64,000 nt of DNA from Sclerodactyla briareus (lineage: Eukaryota; Echinodermata; Holothuroidea; Dendrochirotida; Sclerodactylidae), in contig JAODTK010005662.1 in NCBI GenBank assembly GCA_026419785.1, forward strand, positions 83,701-147,700, in the 5' to 3' direction. A model generated the notes under the pieces. That model saw only the letters and a list, made by a program, of their open reading frames with translations. It did not search any database and was not told the DNA's origin. The position numbers and the translations under genes were made by a program. This document shows, piece by piece, positions 12,415 to 25,262 of the stretch. Within the stretch, counting starts at the first letter, position 1, and each line of letters starts with the position of its first letter.

Positions 12415-14232
12415 TAACCCCATACCCCGCGATCTACGCATAGGAACGTTGGTAACGCTCCTCTGTTTTCAGAATCCTCCATCCCTGCGAATCAACCCCA
12501 TCTACTGCACACCGTTATGTATGCACTCCCCACCCCCACCCCTTCCTCATCGCATCCAGTCTGCTTTTTGTTTATACAACACCCTTGATAGGGAATGTGT
12601 CAGCCATGGACTTCGACGTGTTATTTGTTTGTCCTAATGCACCAGGTATCTGATTCTCGCGTGCACTAAGTGAGAGCAAACTCAGTCTGAACGCAAGTGG
12701 TAGCAAACCAGGCTGGACAGATCAATCAATGACAGATCCCTGTGCTTATTAATTTAAAAACTCATCCAATTATGTTGAAGGCGGACTATCACTCTGATCG
12801 AATCACACAGTCACACGGAAGGTTGCCTTTCCCCGTGCCATTAACAAAAATCCTTCAACGAGTTTTTTTCTCAAAGAAAGCTTGGATACACCGTGGTATT
12901 CGCTTCTCTTGTGTCCAGAGACGAGCTTTACCACATTTGTCTGAGTCTCTGTAGATGAGGGCTCGCGTTTTAAAAAATATATATCCTTTGCTGATCTTTG
13001 CATCCTCTTTGCATCTTTCTTCGCATACAAAATTTTCCTTCACAAGATTCATCCAACTACTACTGGGAACAATAATCTCCTCTAATAATTCATCTTCCAT
13101 GCATCTCATTCTTCTCCGATTCTTCGAATATTACATTTTCCTCGGAAAGAATAAGCCTATGAGTGATTGCCAATCAATCACGGCATTATCCTGCTGAAAA
13201 CCACCTTCTCGCCCAGCAGTCCTGTCAATAGCACCTGAAAGACAACACTGCATCGGCCTCAGAATTATATGTGTTCGATGAGCGCAATCCTGCTGCTACT
13301 TGATTTTATTGCACCTTTCGGCGGTACCATGGATCAACTTTCCCATAGATATGACTTATTGTAAGGCACTTGCGAGGTTTTCTACCTACTTGCAGATAGA
13401 ATGCAAGGTCGGTTTCAAGACTGAAATAAACTAGTGTCTCTCATGAATTTGTTATTGGCTCTTGTATACTCCAGCGTACCCATTCTGGGGAGTCAGCATC
13501 CGCCTATGCATTCTATGACCCAGTCTCCTTCTGGCATTTGACCTCTTTCAATATGGAATTGTATCATTCTTATCCTCGACATCAGATCTTGATGCCACTC
13601 TAACATGCTCGTACTTGAAGAACGGGCGAGGGTCGTTTTCACTCTGTCCGCATCACACTTCCAGTAATTCTTCGGCCTATCGAGGAACAGTTTCAACGAT
13701 GCAAAAAAAAGTTTTTCAGCATGATCATATCCATATTTCAGAGGACATCGCGATACATATTCATATCGTGTGAATCGAATACGAAACATTGAAATCGAAT
13801 TGAAATTTGCATGAATCATTTGGGCGAGTTATGACGGGCTGCACCCTTGAAATTCTGGAAACCCAATAGGACCAGATCTGCAAACTTTCACGTAGACCGG
13901 AACAAGGACGTTGCCTACAGGAAAGAGAATGTGGCCATAGTTTGCTGCCGAGATAATGTACACTAATCGACACCACTCAATAGTCATAGTGATCTAAAAA
14001 GCCCTAGGAATAAGTATAAAATCTGAGCAAAAATGTTGCTGCCCAAATGAAGTTGAATCGGCTTTAATTTTTCATTGCAGTTTCAGGGTAAAAGTACCAA
14101 CAATTGGTTTCAATTTAGAGGAAAACGTTATTTCCAGCCCAATCTTAGACAGTTGATGAGTGTACTCTGTGGGGCTAGTGATGATGCCTATCTTGTACAT
14201 GCGGTCAAGCAGCTTGAAAGTCATCATGTCTT

Positions 14233-14300
14233 CCGTCTCCGTTCGTCCGTGTTTTTCGTTCGTTTCGTTCGTCCGTTCCTGTTCGTCACGTTCATTCGTA
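14233..14300 (+). repeat. Degenerate CGTTCGTC/CGTTT simple repeat
   Basis: Imperfect short-period repeat of CGTT and CGTCC units (CGTTCGTTTCGTTCGTCCGTTCC). The overlapping 77- and 81-codon frames on the two strands owe their composition to it and are not taken as genes. Confidence 0.75.
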
Positions 14301-16536
14301 ACTTCTGAACCGTACATGGTGGATGGATGAAGCTGCCACTGGCTAGGCTGAGTTACATTTTTGTTTGCATAGTGATTTAATTTTGATTAAATCCAATTAA
14401 TCACCCCAATTTGTCTACCCACAGCACTTCCCATTGACCTCTCTGTGAGAGTGGTTTGTTTACATTATTCCCTCGAGCTGCAGGCCTCCCTGCTGGTATT
14501 TGGGGGAATGTTTGATTTGTCAGCACTGAGGTGGCTGGAATACAGGGAATGGGGGATTTCCACTGTTCACTGCTAGAGGCCTAGGAGTTGTGCTGGGTAA
14601 ACATAGAGTTTTGTTTGGTACATATAGCTAATATAAAGGGCCTAGGAATGAGTTAGTTGGGTACTTTCCTGGGCACTGACAGCAATTATTAGGCTGATGT
14701 GGTAGACATGTTCCAAGCCATTTCAGGTTATGACAGAGTGTCAGGAAAGGAGGTCTTAAAATGTGAACAAACTGAGTTGATTGGTGAAGAACATAATCAG
14801 TGTACTCGCCACAGGAATTTTGCAGTCCGCAGCTATCAAGACGGTTTCGACTTGCGCTTGTTCTGGTTATGCAGTCAAGTTTTCCAATACCTATATTGAC
14901 GTCACAATCGCAGTACACTCTAAACACATCGAGTCAAATTGACTCAGGAGAGGATAAAATTCAATATCCGGGTCCTAATTTGACCCACATTGCGTTGAAC
15001 TTGACTCGATCGAGACGGGGTTTGTTGAAAAATGGGGGTTTTCCCTCCTGATCCACATCTGGGACAACATGACCTGGTTGTGTGAAAAGTGTAGATACAA
15101 CAAAATTCAATATCTTCGCTATCAGACACTAACGTAGGTCATTGGAGTTGAATGAGGAATCTAAGGGTTGAATTTCAGTACTAACTACCTCCGCCAACAT
15201 GTAATGCTGGCTGACGTCAACGACTGTAACCTCTTGTCCACTAATAGCACGTTGCACACAGATTAGAACATTCCAAATTCAGACAATTTGCACATAAAAC
15301 GCTCATACTTACTGAAAGTACTGAAAACTTCAATGAATGCCTCTTCATTGCGCTGATTTTGTACTGAACTGGCTCGCTGTCCCTGTTTCAGAAACTTGAA
15401 CTGAGTGCACAGAGCAGACCTATTGAAGTACCGTTCAATTTCATCTGTCCATCAACTGCGCGAATGTTGAGACATCTGTCCAACTCATTCTGCATCATTT
15501 GCGGACGGAGTCATATTCGTCGTTTAGGATGATACCAACTGTTACCAGCCACTATGTCCGATCTGAACATGATAGCGACTGCGCGGTACTTGGCACAATG
15601 CTCGATCTCTCGCTATGTTCTGTATATAAATTGAACCACCGCGATATTGACACACAGAGTTGAAATATAGAGAAGATAACGAGCGCATCAAACGTCTCTT
15701 TTCCCAGCTTGTCTGAGGGCTTGTGCCGATAAGTTGACGATGAACCGTGATTAGAGGGGGTTCAGGACACGTCTCCTTCCATCACCTGCCAGTTTGTCAA
15801 ATACGATTCGTTCCAGTGCTCCCGCTGATGGTTTCCATCATAATGCTTATTCTTCTAGCATCATGTATATCTCTTGGTCCCCGTGTGCCCTCCCCCAACA
15901 GTTTTCATTGTCTTTCACAATATGTTGTGATGTTTCGGAGGAAATTACAACTAATATAAAGGCACTTTATAGCCTTTACATATATTTTCCTGTTCTGATT
16001 GCTTGTGTTTCAGTCAAAAGTCCCAGCACGATGCAAAGTGTTTTGCTATATACACAATAGCATTATTTAGATGATTTTCTTTTAAAATCTGTTACTATTT
16101 AGGAAAATCAGGTCTTGGATGCGCGACCTTGTAAATATGCAACAGATTAAATCTGGGTCTCTATAATGCACGAGATGGCTTATCTTTCGCCCTTTGAGCA
16201 CCTTGACATTCCACTGTACACCTGATCGTACGCGCAGTTCCCTGTTAACCCTTCTTGGCTTCATAATGGCACTGATCTCTCTGTACTGGTTGGTTATACA
16301 TGTCATTTTATAGATCAGGTCATCAGCTATAGGCCTACCATAACCGAGTCGAAATTTGTCGCAGAAAATACGAACACCCCAACAATACGAAATATACGAT
16401 CTGGTCCCTCTGAAAGGAGTGAATGTTCACAGGTTTTTTTTCCGTGGGTCCAAAATGGGCGCCTCCTGCGGTCCATGTACCCCTGGCAAAGAGCAAAAAG
16501 CTCTCAAGCAAATATATGTACCTTTCAAAAAGGATT

Positions 16537-16544
16537 TATATATA

Positions 16545-16586
<42 letters not shown>

Positions 16587-16616
16587 TATATATATTATAT
16601 ATATATATTATATATA

Positions 16617-16651
<35 letters not shown>
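16537..16651. repeat. (AT)n microsatellite
   Basis: Alternating AT tract broken by TATTATA or TAATATA every 16-30 bases. Four overlapping Ile-Tyr frames around it (60-86 codons) are artefacts of this array. Confidence 0.95.
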
Positions 16652-17060
16652 GGACGATTCCGCCAACCAAACCGATGTAAGAGAGACAGACCAACCGAGA
16701 ACAACACCTTACTCTTCTCACGATCAACTAGTTAAACTCCTCACGAGCATATCTTCTCGCGAGCAACTCTTCTCACGAGCAACGAGGGAAAATTCAGAGG
16801 TGATTGAAGGGGATGAACTATCAATGGGTGAGATGTCAGTACTCGTGAGCTATTTCATATCGAATTCCTCGGGTATTAATACTTGGCCATCCATCATGTA
16901 CTTAACTTATTCACTGCCTACAATTCTGAAGTACCGCCACTTGGGCTGAGTCTTCAATCACGCAACTGCTGTCGTGAATCGTAATGAAACACGAACTAGG
17001 AAGGGGTAACCGGTATGGGGCCTAATTAACGTCCAACTGTCACCTGTCAAACAGCACTCC

Positions 17061-17650
17061 TTGACCAGTCCCGGAATACTGTATATTTTCCCACTCAAAG
17101 CATCACAAACGACTTTGGACCAAGATCAAGATCCAGCTGAAATATGGCCTCCGAACCCTGCACACGCAGCCAACAACCGAAGAAAGATCCACCCTCAGGG
17201 GTGGAAACTCCGTACCCCCAAGATATGGAGAGACTTTCGTTTTTATAAACTGTATCTGCAAGGCAATTTCACGGCTACGCAAGTGGACCTGAAGAAGCGA
17301 CGCCTCTCACGGAGTCTGTTGGTAATCTGAAGGCCGAGATGGACAAGCTTGCAAACAAAACCAACGAACTCGATCAATCCTCGCGAAGAGACTACTTACG
17401 GATTTTCGGAGTAAATAAATGAATAAAAAATGAGGATCTGGAGAGATTGGTTATAGACCGGGAGAAAGGAGAAGCTAGAGTTCAACGTTGCGACCGAAGA
17501 CATCGACATCGTCCACCGAGTCGGCTCCAAAACTAGCATCCCCCAGTCTGAAGACCGCAGCATCCTGATGAAGTCTAGAAACCACAGAATTCGTGAAAGC
17601 TACCCAAAGAACAGAAAAAAGCTCAAGGGCACAGCAACATAATGTAACAG
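17061..17650 (+). pseudogene. Decayed LINE ORF1-like (L1-type RNA-binding protein) fragment
   Basis: Three frames read in succession give the hallmarks of the ORF1 protein of many non-LTR elements. First comes a Lys/Arg-rich N-terminal part (17061-17330). Then a coiled-coil piece, 'LKAEMDKLANKTNELDQSSR', leads into 'RDYLRIFGV' at about 17390, the usual start of the RRM-like domain (compare RRNNLRIFGI). Finally 'DIDIVHRVGSKT' and 'NRKKLKGT' lie at about 17500-17635. Known ORF1 proteins of this type bind element RNA as trimers. Stops and frame changes break it here. It is on the same strand and 0.5 kb upstream of the endonuclease-RT remnant, so both may come from one element. Confidence 0.7.
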
Positions 17651-18179
17651 CATAGAGGTGCTATCTGTAGTAGTGCTTTATGTTCTGCCGTCCAAAAGCA
17701 ACTTCCAACATAAAACCATATAGCATAGGTATTACCGGCAATTACTTAGGTCGGTATGCGTACTCGACAAAATCAAGTAAACTTCAGATGGCGCTCTTTA
17801 TCATTTTAGGCTTTGAGTCTTCGTCCCAGTTTCCCATTGTTTTCGTACTCAACCACGCTGATCATGGATCCATTTGTCATTTGTTTGTTTTATATTCATT
17901 TCTCATCATGTTTATCTACACCATCCAATGGGTACTGGTACCTAATGATTCACAGAACCACTACATACGACCACCCTTCTGAAAAACAAAACATGATCAG
18001 TAATAGTACTACTACCAGCATCCACAGTAACTTTGCTTCTGAGGCTGTAGTGCTGCCATATTTTTCATTGAATAATCATGATTTTTTTTTCCGGATTGTC
18101 ATATGACTTAGTAACTAGTTCTTAGAATTGAAATTGGTATGTTAAACCTGCGGGCATAAGCCTGGAAAATTACACTGGG

Positions 18180-20640
18180 CCGACTTCTGTCACAGCTAGT
18201 TTCGATAGAGAATCAAACATTGCTAAGAATACAATCATTAGTGATTGTAGTTATTACAATATTGTTAAATTCAATCAGGAAGCTTTATTACACTTTATGA
18301 CTACATCTCAGAAATACTTTTTAAAATCATCGGTGAGAAAAAAATATTGCTACCTGCTGGGTGATTACAACATTAATTTATTGAATTGAAATTTATTTTC
18401 GACTTCCTGAACCTATTAGGATCCTTTGGTTTTCACCCCTCAATAGATAAACCAACCCGTGTATCGAAACAAACTGTTTCGTTTATCGATAATATTTTCA
18501 CCAATGTAACTCTTCATAGAAACATGAACTGTGCCTATTCAGGTTTATCATTTTTCTAAACAGTACGTTTTTTTCAGATGGATTCTTCAAGGTCACCTCA
18601 AATAATTTTCCAATGAAAATACTACTTATTTTGTAAATCAAATTTCAGGAGTAAATTGGTATCATGTATTCACTGAAACTGACACTAACATTATAATAAT
18701 TCTATCACTACATTCAGCGTATTTACGATGAATGTTTCCGCTTCGTTCAGAGGAGGGGACATCAGCAAAAAAAATCAGTATGGATCACTCCTAACATTTT
18801 AAACTCAATAATAATAAAAAATACATAGAAAGTACTTAAAGAACCCCTCAAACAAGAAGCACTGTATTTCAAATATCGTAACAGACTTAATCATGTACTA
18901 CGAAATATATCCAAAAACAAATTTTATTCTGAGAAATTGATAATATAAAGAATGTAAAAGTACATGGAAAGTATTCAATAGTATTCTAGGTAAAACAATT
19001 TAGACAATGATGTGACGATTACAGGATTACGGCAATCGCAAGTCACTTTAAAAATACTTCACAGATATTGGACCCTCCTTAGCTGAACAACTTCACCCAC
19101 CCTCAACTGCTCGCGACTATATGGTTCCAAATAACCAGCGTCATTATTTTTGTTTACTGCCACATGCAGAGGACGAAATAACGAGAATTGCCTCTCAATC
19201 GCTAAATCCAAGAAAGGCGTCAGATCCAGATGATATTAAGTAAGTATGATACTGCAGGCCGTGCCATTGATCTTAAAACCTTCGACCAATATTTTTTCAA
19301 CAATTCTTCACAGTCTGGATTCTTTCAAATGAACTGAAAAATGGCCAAAGTGATACCAATTCGCAAGAAGGGTAACAAAGATGCAATTGGTAATTAACGA
19401 ACAATTTCTATCCTCTCTTCAAAACTACTGGAGAAACTTGTGTTCAATCGTTTGAATGTTTTTCTTGAGATTCACAACATCCTTAGTAACTGCCAATATG
19501 TTTTTTTCCTCCAGAGCACTCTACAGAAACAGCTCTTATAGATGTAACAGAACAACCTGATAATGCCATCAATGGTAAATGTGACTCCATAAGTGTGTTT
19601 TCTGACTTATCGAAAGCGTTCGATACTATTCACCATGAATTATAACTCAGCAAACTGTACAGTATGGTACCCGTGGCGTTGCACTGTCCCGGTTTGAAAG
19701 TTATCTTTACAATAGGAAACAGTTCCCGTCAGTCAATTATAACATTTCTGATAAACTCATTATTGAATGCGGTGTGCCACAAGGTTCAATACTTGGCACA
19801 CTTCCATTCATTATATACATTAATGATATCTCCAAGAAAAAATCTTCACCTGTGCTGTTTGCTGATTACACAATAACAGGCAAAAATTTTGAGGCTTGGT
19901 ACACCTAGTTTCTGAGGAGCGTAGAAAATTTATTGACTGGTTTTTAGCTAACACACTTTCACTAAATATTGACAAAACAAACGTTATTGTCTTCAGTACT
20001 GGTGAGACCTGATATAATTATGACATACAGCTAAACGGGAGGTCAATTAATAGAGTTAATATTCTTATTTTTCAGGAGATGTATTGATTCTCGCCTTTCT
20101 TGGAGCGAACATTATATATCATCACGAATTGCGAAAGGTATTGTTGTCATTATGTCTTAACTGAAATTTATTCTGCCTCAGAGCATCATGAGATTATGAG
20201 TTTACACGAGTCTGGTATCATCTCATCTTACTCACTGGTCCACTAGCTGGTCTGAGGCAAGTAAAACTACAAAGAAACTACAGGTACTGCAAAATCGTAC
20301 TATTCGTTCAAATGTTATGGCAGACGGTATAATCAGCGTGTCGCCAATATATGCTGAACTGAAAGGTTTCATTACCCTTAATACTGTCGTTTTTACCTAC
20401 ATGTGCCCAAATGGACTCTTACCATCAAAATTTCATTCATTTTATGCGCATAATAACTTTGTACATCAGTACGATATCAGACATACTACATATACGTATT
20501 CCGGGGCTAAATTATTCACATTATAAAAGCAACCCCAGGTATCGGGTCAACTCAAGTATGGAACAAATTGCCTAATGACATCAAACCCTCCAAAACCACC
20601 ACTTTGTTTCGAAAGCATGGTACCAAATACCTAGAGAGAT
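18180..20640 (+). pseudogene. Decayed LINE ORF2: endonuclease plus reverse transcriptase
   Basis: An APE-type endonuclease motif 'LLGDYNINLLN' is at about 18352-18385, followed by 'LGSFGFHPSIDKPTRVS' and 'SFIDNIFTN', the conserved end of the endonuclease. RT follows: 'VFSDLSKAFDTIHHEL' (about 19600), then in shifted frame 'GVPQGSILGTLPFIIYIND' (about 19768-19830), then 'FADYTIT' at 19858. Here the FADD motif has lost its second Asp to Tyr. The C-terminal domain shows 'ISPIYAEL'-like sequence, 'NGLLPSKFHSF' (about 20410) and 'QVWNKLPNDIKPSKTTTLFR' (about 20545-20615). The order and spacing fit one 3' two-thirds of a jockey/CR1-like element. Numerous stops and frameshifts make it non-functional. 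The start of the endonuclease was not identified between 17.65 and 18.3 kb. Confidence 0.85.
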
Positions 20641-20646
20641 CATATA

Positions 20647-20691
20647 AATATTAGTATAGCCATTGTAGTGAATATTAGTATAGCCATTGTA
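20647..20691 (+). repeat. 24-bp tandem repeat at LINE 3' end
   Basis: The unit AATATTAGTATAGCCATTGTA occurs at 20647 and 20671, period 24. It lies just after the last recognisable RT codons and so probably in the 3' untranslated tail of that LINE. Confidence 0.9.
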
Positions 20692-22170
20692 TATCTTACA
20701 TACGTGATGAGAGTAAAAGTGGAGTGGGATGAGTGTAGAGTTGATAGTTGCAGCAAGGTTAAGGTTAGGTTTCAGTGGGAGAGTGGTCCATTCTACTTTG
20801 TTCATTATTTTGACATCCGTTATCTATATACACTATCCAACTTCATACTCATTATTTTCCTGGAAGTGACCACCTCAGATAGGTCCAAAAGGGTTTCGAG
20901 GTCGCCTATTTTCACTTGTTGACTTTTCTTGATTCTTGTATATATTATATGTTGTTTATTTTATGTGTCATGAGAGTTCCATTCAGCCTGAAATATTTGA
21001 GAAAATAAGCATCAATTATATTGAAAATGAATGCCATCATTCGATACCTCATCTAGAAGAAGAAGCCCAGTCCAAATTACAGCACCTAAATCGATTCCAT
21101 CCTATTCAAGTCCGCTAATTGAGAACAAAAGCCGACCGGCAGCAACGAATGTATAATTTTTGCCACAGTTGCAGTAAGGTTAAGTTTTACACCCCCCAAA
21201 ATTAGACAAAAATCATCAAAATTGCGAACTTCAGGGGGTAAACACATTTTGGGCCAATTTTTCAATCCTACATATTCATCACTGATTTTTCCAAAATTTT
21301 TAGCTGACTCCAATGATTGAATGATTCCAATGGTTGAATGATTCCACGAAATTAAGAATTTTGACCTGATACTATCGTTTCAACAGATTTTTTTACATTA
21401 GAGGGTATATCGTGGGGAACGACAACCTATATTCATAGGTCTAATCCACATTTCCATACGATATTCCTATCTGGGATTGTTGACCTTCAAAGAGAAATTG
21501 AGGAAATCCTATTGCGAAATTGGGCATGACGTAACCGTTGAGAACAACACAGATAATTATGTAACGCATTCCATTTGTTTTCATTTTGTTGAACAACTCA
21601 ACATTCTACAGAGGTTCTCTTGTCTTTCTTTCACCAAAGTAACCACCAACACCTACCGACCCACTACAGCAATCCTCTCTCATAAACTAACAATTTTTCA
21701 AAGTGAAAATTAATGTGTGAATTTCAAAATTTTAAAATTAAAGATTATATGCAGGAACGTACAAGTATGACATCGTTTTATTGCATGATTGATGGGTCTG
21801 CATAGACGCATTTGGATTTCTCCAGCTATTATATTTGGTTCATGGTTGATCATGCATTTGTCCATTTATTTATTCCAATTTTAATCTCGCTTTCAGCGGG
21901 ACATATCTTCAGACACACGACTGCGTAGTTATCTCATCGGTCCCGGAGAAACCGGATGAGATATTGCAGTCAGTTTGCTATCGAACCTATCTTCACTGTT
22001 GCTGGTTGCCATAGCAACGGTCGATATAGTAACACTTGTAGTAGATTGTAGTATGATTATTTGATATTGGGCCCGTCCAAAATATTCAGCACTAGACCTA
22101 CATCGACCACAACCCCTAAAGAGGGTTTGGACCGAAGATAGAGAACGTTTGGACAGAAAACGACACAGAA
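20692..22170. other. Non-coding stretch
   Basis: No gene recognised. A 17-base tandem (CCAATGATTGAATGATT, then CCAATGGTTGAATGATT) lies at about 21310-21344. The X-box-like palindrome at 22005 is listed separately. Confidence 0.4.
22005..22018. promoter_or_regulatory. X-box-like palindrome (possible RFX site)
   Basis: GTTGCCATAGCAAC fits the RFX-factor X-box consensus GTNRCC(0-3)RGYAAC at every defined position. No promoter or ciliary gene is recognisable nearby, so this is a sequence match only and may be chance or part of a repeat. Confidence 0.3.
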
Positions 22171-22534
22171 TATGAAAGCACAATTCAAGCAGAAAGGCTC
22201 GAGAGGAGAAAATATTCCAGAAAAATGTAATTTTTTTGAGGTACCGAATATCGGATTGAATACCAGCAACAGGTTGTAACTGTTTAATATATATCAAAGT
22301 TCGGTTAACGGCATCTTCCTGTTTGAGTATACATGTGAAGGTATTGTCGCAGATTATGAAAGCACAATTCAAGCAGAAAGGCTCGAGAGGAGAGAATATT
22401 CCAGAAAAATGTAATTTTTTTGAGGTACCGAATATCGGATTGAATATCAGCAACAGGTTGTAACTGTTTAATATATATCACTGTTCGGTTAATGGCATCT
22501 TCCTGTTTGAGTATACATGTGAAGGCATTGCCCA
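22171..22534. repeat. 184-bp tandem duplication
   Basis: TATGAAAGCACAATTCAAGC begins at 22171 and again at 22355, with near-identity through the end of each unit (GTTTGAGTATACATGTGAAGG). Only a few substitutions separate the copies, so the event is recent. The minus-strand frame of 174 codons (22453-21929) and its overlapping partners repeat the same 60-residue block because of it. No domain was recognised in that block. Confidence 0.95.
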
Positions 22535-25262
22535 ACAATTTGACGACCTTGTATGCCACCTAGGTATAGATTCGTCGTGAAAGGTGGCCAATGAATTAAG
22601 GGATGGATGAATGAGTCGTATAATCAGTCTTGTTGTTGTCTTGACACCAATGGAGCAGGAGAAAGCCTTGAAAACGTCTCCAGCGTCATTGATGGATTTA
22701 CGTAGACATCGATAGGCCAACGAGGAAGAATACAGTTAACAACTAAAAAATGGTAGATGTTATATTGAAAGTCATTACGGGGTTATCAAAGATCTTAAAA
22801 AGTCAAATATTCAAGCAGTGATGTATTCGAATGATCGACACTACGTAGTCATAATCCCTAGAAAAACTAGTCTCTTTAAAATATTTAAAGGGTGTATTCA
22901 ATGGCAGCTTCTGCGGGGTGCATGGTAGTCTTGTGTTAAGGCGATGATACTTGATGTTCCCGATTACCTGCTGCTTTATGTACACCACTCGCGGAAATTC
23001 TGCAGTGCGCCATCACGCGCACACGTATTTGTGTGTGTATCATCGTCTTGTCCAAATTGCAATCTGCGTCCAATATTGGATGAAGCCATTCACAACACTG
23101 ATAGGGAACACACCCCCGCTCCGGAAATTCAAATATGTCTGTAAATAGTTAGCCCGTAGGAGCTGTTACCACACGTGACATCGAGGATTGCCGTTTAGCA
23201 GTTTGGCAATTCAAACATGATTCTTCTCACATGACTACGCCCACATTTTGGTAATTTGGACAAGACGATTATTTTTATTCTATCATTTTTTTTTTATTAT
23301 AAGTCAGTCGGCTGCATTTTTTGTGTGGACAGATAAGAACAATCCAGCTTCAAGAAGGGCTAAAACAATAATAGTCTTAAGTATGTTTTCACATTTACAC
23401 AATGAATTGCTGGGTAACTACAATGGCCTGAAGAAAACGTTGTTCGTCCATCCTCTATATCCACTTTCACACGGGGACCATTCTAGACGATACTCATACT
23501 TCATTTCGTCAACAGTTGTAATTTGGACAGGTCCATTTAGTCCTTCAGCCGAGAGAGCATGACCTCGTTTTCTTCGATGAAGTTTTTCTCTTGACGATTA
23601 TTGATCACTGTCACTGGGTGTCAAGTGGTTAGCCATAGCAACAGCCACCCCTGGCGTATGCTGACTGTTGTCACATCGGGACCAATATCAAATGTGACCA
23701 CCACCTACGCTGATCTCGCCGAAACGCGGACAGTTCACTTTAGAGGGAATACCAATGTCAAGCCTATTAGATTCCCATGAAAGAACAGGCGAACCGGCGT
23801 CCTCAGGATGTTCTAGGAAACCAAACCGGACGGCCCACCTCACATTGAGCTAGAGCCAGGCGATCGGTGCGAAGAGGTGCACGACACCTGGCACCACCAG
23901 CATAGTGCACACCGAGAGACTACGACTGTCGGAGTCTTTTTCTCTTTACACGGGGTTCCGGGATATATGCCTCGGATCCTTCATACTGTCATAGCGCGTT
24001 TACACCACGACTCGTCTGTCTACATATTCGGGTAGAGCAGCGACTGCTTGGATGGAGCCCTGAGAAGAACCGACCTTCCGTTGGAAGACCCAGCGACCCG
24101 CGGTACGAGTCCGGACATAACTCGCTTCCTCATTGCTCTCTTTCATGTCGTCCCAGTTGCTGACGTATCAGTTAAGTGCCGGAACATTCAACAGTGTTCC
24201 AGTTGAACGCACCATGTAGTTTTAGTAGTACTCGATGCATGTAACAGATTTACCACAAACTAGCACAGGTTAAGAGGTCCTAGCAATTTACTTTCAAGGA
24301 GTTCCAATGGTGCAGCCCTGCTCTCGGATTCCAATCAGAATTTCTCCAATTTTTATGTGAATTAGAATAACAAGAACAAACCATCAGAATTTGGTGGCGA
24401 TACACCAACAAATGCAATATTGAAATTTTTCTGGCTTGCTCCTTTGACTGCTAACACAAAGTGGCCCAATGAAATGAGTTTCGTGCGTTGCCTTTAGGCT
24501 AGACCCTACTAATTATTAATGAAAATGAATGAATATAGCCTGTATAGCCTAGGCCTTTACACATGAGCCATAGAGATCAGAGTTGTTACTTTTCAGCAGT
24601 GTCACACATCACTGGGCCTAGGCCTAGTCATCAAGTTCTATCAAACCAGTGTAACTACCGAACCTTATCCCAACCCCAACCTAAGCTTGACTGTTACCAG
24701 TTACAACTGTGACTAACCCCTAGCCCTGAAGGAAAAGCGGAATTCACGATCGAATATAGCTACTCAGGCCTAGTACTAGTACACTCACGAGCAACGTTTG
24801 CAGGGCAAGTCCGAGCCCAAAGTTCAAACTGCGAGTGACTTCACTAGAGCATTGCTAGTGTTTACACTGCTACACAGCTTACTGCCGGACTCTACGTTGT
24901 TTCGTGATCTGAAAGCCCAGATCATATTCGTTCAAAATACCCTTTGTGTAGAAATATGACTTTTCCAAAGCTATAATTTAGGTATAATATTTCATAGAAT
25001 ATTTAGAGCTACAATCCATGTATCTTACAGTCAGTTTGCTTCGTGTTTTTCATGTGTTTCGGCGACTGAAGTATTCAAAATATTTGTTTTAATTTGCTGC
25101 AGTGTGCATCAGAAGTTCCAATATAAACATCGACCAACAGTGGCGCATTTTGACGTACCGAGTCAGGTGGTTGACGCATAAGTAACAGCACCCTTACAAT
25201 TTTTCTGTCACAGCGCTCAAGTGTGGACTGCAATGTAGAGTTAGCATTCTCCGTGTTTATTT
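22535..25262. other. Non-coding stretch with a GC-rich island
   Basis: No gene recognised. A GC-richer, frame-broken island runs from about 23600 to 24200. It contains AGCCATAGCAACAGCC at about 23632, half of an X-box-like motif. TAGGCCTA-type motifs cluster at 24540-24620. The frame at 23248-23562 has a Phe/Ile-rich start but no recognisable domain. Confidence 0.4.

Larger units (their letters stand above)
12415..17060. other. Non-coding stretch with scattered simple repeats
   Basis: No gene recognised. A perfect palindrome GAGTCAAATTGACTC lies at 14931-14945. A GC-richer patch with GGCCTAGGA-type motifs lies at about 14400-14700. Short open frames on both strands overlap one another and show no domain. 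The simple repeats at 14233 and 16537 are listed separately. Confidence 0.4.

Noticed and set aside
16356-16735. Several 60-86 codon frames with long Ile-Tyr repeats
   Set aside because: They read through the (AT)n array in different phases; the same pattern appears at 58349-58579. No protein-like composition outside the array.
21929-22720. Minus-strand frames of up to 174 codons with an internally repeated block
   Set aside because: The repeat is the 184-bp DNA tandem duplication. The frame shows no known domain and is interrupted across the duplication.
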